64,000 nucleotides of DNA from Flavobacterium lipolyticum (GTDB lineage Bacteria; Bacteroidota; Bacteroidia; Flavobacteriales; Flavobacteriaceae), in contig NZ_JAJJMN010000001.1 of the NCBI RefSeq assembly GCF_020905335.1, positions 1,054,001 to 1,118,000 of the forward strand, written 5' to 3'. The notes beneath the pieces are model-generated. The model saw nothing but the letters and a program-made list of their open reading frames with translations, ran no database searches and had not been told where the DNA came from. The translations under genes were made by a program, and so were the position numbers. Below, in pieces: positions 58,997 to 64,000 of the stretch (positions are counted from its first letter, which is position 1; each line of letters opens with the position of its first letter).

Positions 58997-60429
58997 TAAA
59001 ATTGAAAATATATAAATTCTTTGTAATCTGAATAAGTTCCAAATGCCAGTATAGCACCTAGGGCCAAAATCACCCTCAACATACTTCTTTTTCCTGAAAG
59101 AGGCTCTTCTTTGGTTCTGTTATTCCATTCGACCAAAACAAATAATACGATCATAGGCAATACCTCATAATTGTAACGCTCGTTATCAAGATATTGAGAA
59201 TAAAAATCCCCATTAAAAATCATTCGCTTTAAGTAGGATACAGCATCCGTAATTGTTTTTGCTCTAAAAAACACCCAGGCTATACAAGTGATAAAAAATG
59301 TAAAAAGAATATTGAATATCACTTTTACAGAATCAGTATTAAAACTAAGTTTAATCTCGTCTATATTATTGCGGTTACTGTTGGATAACAGCAATGGTAG
59401 AAAGTATATGGCATTTATAAATCCCCAGGTGATGTAAGTCCAGTTCGCTCCATGCCAAAATCCGCTTACTATAAAAATGATAAACGTATTTCTGATTTTC
59501 ATCCAAATACCTCCTTTACTTCCTCCCAACGGAATATACAGGTAATCGCGAAACCATGAGGAAAGAGAAATGTGCCAGCGACGCCAAAATTCTGCAATAT
59601 CCCTTGAAAAATAGGGATAATTGAAATTTCTAAGTAAATCTAATCCAAACAATTTTGAAACTCCCAATGCAATATCAGAGTATCCTGAAAAATCACCATA
59701 AATTTGAAATGCAAAATATATGGCCCCTAAGATAAGCGACAATGAATTCATGGAAGAATAATTGTCAAAAACAGCATTGGCATAAGTAGCACATGTATCT
59801 GCAATAACTACTTTTTTGATCAATCCCCAAATGATTTGATACACACCTTCTTTGGCGATTTGAAAATTAAACTCTCTCTTAACTTTTACCTGAGGCAGTA
59901 AATGCGTTGCTCTCTCTATTGGTCCGGCAACAAGTAATGGAAAATAACTCACAAACAATGAATAATCAACAAAGTTGTATTCGGCCTTTATACGTTTGTA
60001 ATAGATATCAATAACATAAGATAGTCCGTGAAAAGTATAGAATGAAATTCCAACAGGGAGAATAACATTTAACAATATCGGACTTGCTTTGAATCCCCCC
60101 GAATTTAATAATTCTGAAAAAGATGCGGCAAAAAAGTTATAGTATTTAAAAATTCCTAAAAACCCTAAATTAACTGAAATACTGAGCCAAAACCAAAACT
60201 TTCGACTTTGCTCTGATTTCCCTTTCTCGATTTGAATCCCGGTATAATAATCTAAAAAAGTTGAGAAAATGAGTAAAAATAAAAATCTCCAATCCCAACA
60301 GGAATAGAAATAGTAGCTTGCGATAATTAATAAAGCATTTTGAGCTTTTTTTGTTTTATTACATACAAACCAGTATAGAAAGAAAACGATTGGCAAAAAA
60401 ATAGCGAATGCTAAGGAATTAAAAAACAT
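58996..60429 (-). CDS. MBOAT family O-acyltransferase (AlgI/DltB-like)
   Basis: A 477-residue membrane protein with about 11 helices. Signature segments: 'LPIVFFLYWFV', 'FYTFHGLSYVIDIYYKR', 'QIYGDFSGYSDIALG', 'EFWRRWHISLSSWFRDYLYI' and the catalytic His326 in 'GFWHGANWTYI'. It moves acyl (usually acetyl) groups across the inner membrane for transfer to polysaccharide. Paired with the SGNH-like gene downstream. Confidence 0.95.
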   Translation of the reverse strand: MFFNSLAFAIFLPIVFFLYWFVCNKTKKAQNALLIIASYYFYSCWDWRFLFLLIFSTFLDYYTGIQIEKGKSEQSRKFWFWLSISVNLGFLGIFKYYNFFAASFSELLNSGGFKASPILLNVILPVGISFYTFHGLSYVIDIYYKRIKAEYNFVDYSLFVSYFPLLVAGPIERATHLLPQVKVKREFNFQIAKEGVYQIIWGLIKKVVIADTCATYANAVFDNYSSMNSLSLILGAIYFAFQIYGDFSGYSDIALGVSKLFGLDLLRNFNYPYFSRDIAEFWRRWHISLSSWFRDYLYIPLGGSKGGIWMKIRNTFIIFIVSGFWHGANWTYITWGFINAIYFLPLLLSNSNRNNIDEIKLSFNTDSVKVIFNILFTFFITCIAWVFFRAKTITDAVSYLKRMIFNGDFYSQYLDNERYNYEVLPMIVLFVLVEWNNRTKEEPLSGKRSMLRVILALGAILAFGTYSDYKEFIYFQF

Positions 60430-60447
60430 ATTTTTGTTTACAGTAAT

Positions 60448-61536
60448 TTAAAATTTTAATCCATTTTGTTTGAGTAGTGCAAAATGATTTTCGACCATTT
60501 TCGGCAAAGAAAAGGAATTCGCAATTAATTCTCTTGTATTAATGGATATCTTTTTGCGCCCTGAATAAACATCTTCAAGAATTCCTGCCAGTGCTTTTAC
60601 ATTTTTGGTCTCAAAAATATATCCATTTTCTCCTGAGGTTATTGCTTCGGTATTTCCACCTACATTAGTCGTAATTACAGGAACGTTTGCCGCAAGACTT
60701 TCCAGAATTGACAGGCTAAAACATTCCATATGGGTCGGCTGCAACATATAATCGTACTGCGAAAAAATTTCATTTAAATTAGGTTTACTACCCATAAAAA
60801 TGAAACAATCCTGTACTTTATATTCTTTAACTTTTTCTAATAAATGCTGTTCATAAGGTCCTTCACCATATACCCCTATTTTAATCTCCTTTTTTATTTC
60901 AGCAGACAGAAGATATACTGCTTCAATTAAATCCTGAATTCCTTTAGATTCTCTAAGGTGAGAAGCAACTAAAAAAACGGGTTGAGTGTTAGCTCTGTTG
61001 GCTCTTGTTAAAATTGAATCTATAATTACTCCGTTATAAATCGTGATCGTTTTTGCTTTTATATGAGTTCCAAAGTCATTTAAAATTTCTTTTACAGTAT
61101 AGTTGGATACCCCAACAAAAACATCAATATATCCTGAGAATAGAATTCCTTTGAGTCTTTTATTTATTTTCTTTTTTAATGAATATCCGTTTAAAGGTCT
61201 TGGATTATGATCTACAGCAATGACCTCAGCATTTGAAACTTTCTTTACCTTATAAAAAAAGGAGGTGCATAATTCTACGAAATGAGTAATGATATGCGTG
61301 TACTCTGGTTTACGTTCTTTGCAAAAAGAAAGAAAATTATTTTCAGGAGCTAGTTCTTGACTGCTGTAAATAGTTAGATTGGGATAATTACCATGATTGG
61401 AACTATTAGGAAAAAACCAATCGATATCAATGTTATTTTCTTTACATTTCTTATCAAAATCCCAGAAAAAATAATCCATACCTCCTACTCTTTCCGGAAG
61501 TAATTTATAATTACAAATTACAGCTACCTTAGTCAT
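60448..61536 (-). CDS. glycosyltransferase, GT4 type
   Basis: A 362-residue GT-B enzyme: 'CNYKLLPERVGGMDYFFWDF' (GG acceptor loop), 'VIAVDHNPRPLNG', 'VFLVASHLRESKGIQDLIEA', 'GVYGEGPYEQHLLEKV' and 'MECFSLSILESLAANVPVIT' followed by 'TNVGGNTEAI' (E...E motif). Its start overlaps the acyltransferase gene by 8 nt. Confidence 0.93.
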   Translation of the reverse strand: MTKVAVICNYKLLPERVGGMDYFFWDFDKKCKENNIDIDWFFPNSSNHGNYPNLTIYSSQELAPENNFLSFCKERKPEYTHIITHFVELCTSFFYKVKKVSNAEVIAVDHNPRPLNGYSLKKKINKRLKGILFSGYIDVFVGVSNYTVKEILNDFGTHIKAKTITIYNGVIIDSILTRANRANTQPVFLVASHLRESKGIQDLIEAVYLLSAEIKKEIKIGVYGEGPYEQHLLEKVKEYKVQDCFIFMGSKPNLNEIFSQYDYMLQPTHMECFSLSILESLAANVPVITTNVGGNTEAITSGENGYIFETKNVKALAGILEDVYSGRKKISINTRELIANSFSLPKMVENHFALLKQNGLKF

Positions 61537-62590
61537 TATTCTTATTTAATAAACATTTATGTAAATATCTACTAATCTTAGTTTCTACTTTTTGCGTGTA
61601 AAAAATACTTAAAGTAATCATTACAATCATAATTAAGATTGGCGCGATAAAACTGTTTGGATAGAAAAAGCTAACTATGTTCTTAATCCACACTACTCCA
61701 ATATAGTCGTGAATAAGATAAAGAAAGTAAGATGACACTCCAATTTTAATAATGAATCTGTTTTCTAAAAATTGTAAGGATCCAGGATAGTATATAAAGC
61801 AAAAAAATAATAAAAACATGATTATTGCTGAAATAAATTCAGACAAATCAAAAGCATGATTAATGATTAAAAAACTTACTATTAGTAAAAATAGGTATAG
61901 TTTAAATGTTTTATTATTATACAACATATAAAACAATGCTCCTGATAGAAAAAAGATGAGATACTTTATAAGATTAAATAGATTAAAAAATTTACTTACG
62001 ATTTTAATTTGATCAAAGCCATAAAAAAGTAATACATTATATAAAAGTAAGAATGCAAAACAGACTATGATAAAATTTCTCTTAAAATTCTTTTTGCTAA
62101 AAAAATAAATAATACTGGTAAAGAGATAGAACTGAATTTCCGGCCATAAACTCCAATAATCGAAGTTGATATAACTAAAGTACTCCGGAGTTTCAGAAAA
62201 TAAATTATAAATATGAGGCGGAAGAAAGGTAATACTTATGATTAAATTTCTAAAATGATTATCTGGAAATGTATTATAGTGATCCAATATTAATAAAATA
62301 CAATATGTTAATACCGAAGCAACTAATATAGAAGGAAATAAGCGAATGAACCTTTTTTTCCAAAAAGATATAAAGTCCTTTGTGCCTTCTAACGAATAAC
62401 AAATTACAAATCCACTTATCATAAAGAAAAAGGGAACTCCTTTAAAACCATAATGAAAATAATTTCCTCCAAAATAAGGATATCTTGAGTCATTCCAGCG
62501 ATAAAAGTAATGATACAAAATAACAGATAGAATTGCTATAGCCCTAAAACCGTCGAGAACAGAAATTCTGTCTTTCTCATTATTAATCAT
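61529..62590 (-). CDS. acyltransferase family 3 membrane protein
   Basis: A 353-residue protein with about ten transmembrane helices. The start 'RISVLDGFRAIAILSVILYH' holds the family-3 motif (R/H near the N-terminus, His in LYHY), followed by 'GFKGVPFFFMISGFVICYSL', 'WKKRFIRLFPSILVAS' and 'NFDYWSLWPEIQFYLF' (SLxxExxFY motif). It probably O-acylates a sugar, a second acylation route beside MBOAT. Overlaps both neighbours (8 and 4 nt). Confidence 0.93.
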   Translation of the reverse strand: MINNEKDRISVLDGFRAIAILSVILYHYFYRWNDSRYPYFGGNYFHYGFKGVPFFFMISGFVICYSLEGTKDFISFWKKRFIRLFPSILVASVLTYCILLILDHYNTFPDNHFRNLIISITFLPPHIYNLFSETPEYFSYINFDYWSLWPEIQFYLFTSIIYFFSKKNFKRNFIIVCFAFLLLYNVLLFYGFDQIKIVSKFFNLFNLIKYLIFFLSGALFYMLYNNKTFKLYLFLLIVSFLIINHAFDLSEFISAIIMFLLFFCFIYYPGSLQFLENRFIIKIGVSSYFLYLIHDYIGVVWIKNIVSFFYPNSFIAPILIMIVMITLSIFYTQKVETKISRYLHKCLLNKNND

Positions 62591-63975
62591 ATTTTTTCCA
62601 AAATTTGAGAGATTCTTTTGCTTGTACCTTCCAATGATCCACCTATCTGTAGTTCTAGAAATTTAGCCCGTTCCTCTTTTTTAGGATCAATATGACTCAA
62701 AATTTTATTTATAGCTTCAAGATATTCATCATCATTTTTCACAATATGGGTCGAATCTGAATCTACTAATTTGGACAAATGTTCATATTTTAAAAACTTT
62801 TGGTCATCAAACCATCCGTTTGTTTCACTCCCGAAAACGGGATTTACAACAGGTTTATCGAAAATAAAAGCATCCAATGTTATGGTTGACAAAACATTTA
62901 CGGACAAGTCGCAATGTTGTAATAAAGATTTTAAATCATTGAGATCCGCAACAGATGGCACTCTTTGCGTCCATGCTTCCTGATGCCCTTCTCTGCTAAT
63001 GTTCCAATCCGGAAAATTCCATATTATAAAAGGATATTTTTCAATGTATCTTTTGAATCTTACAGGTTCTTCTGCCGGAGATGTTCTCACAATAAGATTA
63101 ACCTCTTTCACAAGCTTTCGTTGCGCCATAAATTCTGCCAATATTTCTAAATAAACAGGGTCGTTCTCACTGCTTGCATCATTACATGTAAAAAATATAG
63201 TTGGCTTGTTATGGTCTATTTTAAATCTTTTATCAAACGTTTCTTTGTCGTAGCCATATTTATTTAAAACATAAGGTTCAAACTGCGGGGTTCCGACAAT
63301 AGCAATCTGGTCTTCTTTGATTGATTGATAAAAAGTTAGTAATTCCTGTTTCATCAAATTACTCCAAACAAGATAAAAATCAAAATTACCGGCCATTCTT
63401 CCTTTTGATGCAAGGTTATCCCAACTAAAAATAAAAGCCGATGTTTTAATTTTTAATTTTTCGGCAGCAAATATAAGCGGTGCGATAAACGGTGGACGCT
63501 GATGTGTAAAAAACAATAACGAAATATTATTCTCTTTTAACAGTTCTGTATATTGTTTTGTAATGGCATTAGATCGAAACGTTTGCTGTTGCCATCTGTT
63601 GTATCGAAGGATCCGGTTTTCAGAATGAAATAACCTGGAGTACCAATGAATAAATCTCGTGGCATAACCTCTGGGATTTCTGGCTTTTGATTGGGTAATA
63701 TTTAAATTATCTGAAATACCAAAATTGCCTTTTGCATGCAACTGCAAATGGGTAACTTCTTTAGCTTTTCTAAAAAACCAAGTGTAAAATGATTCTTCAA
63801 AAACTTCTAGTTCTATAATCTTACAATTTAAATCAAAATCTTTATAAACCGTTTTGGGTAAACAGGAAAAAATGATTACCTCCTTAAAATTGGTTTTAGC
63901 TTCCTGAATAAAATCACTCAATATAAAATTACGAAACCCAACCCCATCAGTTATGACAACTCCTAAATTCTTCAT
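62587..63975 (-). CDS. GT-B-like putative glycosyltransferase
   Basis: A 462-residue soluble protein. 'SAFIFSWDNLASKGRM' and 'DFYLVWSNLMKQELL' with 'IAIVGTPQFEPYVL' are seen in UDP-glycosyltransferase/glycerophosphotransferase-like GT-B proteins of surface-polysaccharide loci. The donor domain has 'TIFFTCNDASSENDPVYLEI', 'VNVLSTITLDAFIFDKPVVN' and 'GSLEGTSKRI'. Activity unproven. Its frame begins at the ATG at 63973-63975, 25 bp from the window edge; the operon probably continues upstream. Confidence 0.8.
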   Translation of the reverse strand: MKNLGVVITDGVGFRNFILSDFIQEAKTNFKEVIIFSCLPKTVYKDFDLNCKIIELEVFEESFYTWFFRKAKEVTHLQLHAKGNFGISDNLNITQSKARNPRGYATRFIHWYSRLFHSENRILRYNRWQQQTFRSNAITKQYTELLKENNISLLFFTHQRPPFIAPLIFAAEKLKIKTSAFIFSWDNLASKGRMAGNFDFYLVWSNLMKQELLTFYQSIKEDQIAIVGTPQFEPYVLNKYGYDKETFDKRFKIDHNKPTIFFTCNDASSENDPVYLEILAEFMAQRKLVKEVNLIVRTSPAEEPVRFKRYIEKYPFIIWNFPDWNISREGHQEAWTQRVPSVADLNDLKSLLQHCDLSVNVLSTITLDAFIFDKPVVNPVFGSETNGWFDDQKFLKYEHLSKLVDSDSTHIVKNDDEYLEAINKILSHIDPKKEERAKFLELQIGGSLEGTSKRISQILEKI

Positions 63976-64000
63976 CAGTTATTATTCTAAGCTTCCTATT

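Overview
The window is chromosomal DNA of a Bacteroidota bacterium, very probably a Flavobacterium. The signs are low GC, promoters with the phylum's -7 element TANNTTTG close upstream of many genes, TonB-dependent receptors with carboxypeptidase-regulatory N-domains, a HmuY/HmuR-type heme pair, a PorV-family type IX secretion protein, DUF6607/DUF5362/DUF5808/DUF4105 proteins, and the GC-rich palindromic intergenic repeats common in flavobacterial genomes. No prophage, plasmid function or CRISPR array was seen.

Layout. 1-5.3 kb: a cut-off secreted protein, a heme-uptake operon (TonB receptor then HmuY-like lipoprotein) and a divergent DUF6607 gene. 5.3-8.6 kb: a secreted orphan protein and argS. 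8.9-14.2 kb: two tandem 804-residue TonB-type receptors. 14.3-17.0 kb is the most unusual part: a SymE-like toxin gene behind a structured leader RNA that is present twice, cutC, and a GIY-YIG nuclease gene between two arrays of a 94-bp palindromic repeat. 17.0-27.6 kb: fabH, an S9 peptidase, an orphan ABC ATPase, a lipocalin/OmpA pair, htpG and small lipoproteins. 27.9-29.3 kb: an ISL3-like (ISAon1-type) insertion sequence in a degenerate intergenic repeat. 29.4-35.4 kb: two identical tRNA-Thr(UGU) genes, a conserved 88-residue protein, an idi-queD-peroxiredoxin operon, exported MsrB and MsrA, and a quinone reductase. 35.6-44.8 kb: a COG2509 flavoprotein, an array of ten 28-bp repeats, recQ with two secreted small proteins, then kdsD-tatC-CMD protein-lptB-DUF5808. 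44.8-48.8 kb: GH25 lysozyme and pssA, then PorV-like and DUF4105 (Lnb-like) genes.

48.8-64 kb is one long leftward polysaccharide operon with closely packed or overlapping genes: a polyprenyl-phosphate sugar-1-phosphate transferase, an O-antigen ligase/polymerase-like protein, several GT2 and GT4 glycosyltransferases, a hexapeptide acetyltransferase, an MBOAT/SGNH O-acylation pair, an acyltransferase-3 protein and a GT-B-like protein. It continues beyond the right edge. No Wzx flippase or Wzz/Wza export protein is visible, so these must lie outside or elsewhere.

The observations most worth following are: (i) the SymE leader RNA, whose two copies differ by compensatory changes in three helices and whose 3' part can form a perfect 15-bp helix with the symE start codon; and (ii) the GIY-YIG nuclease embedded in its repeat arrays, with a related 28-bp array 20 kb away.
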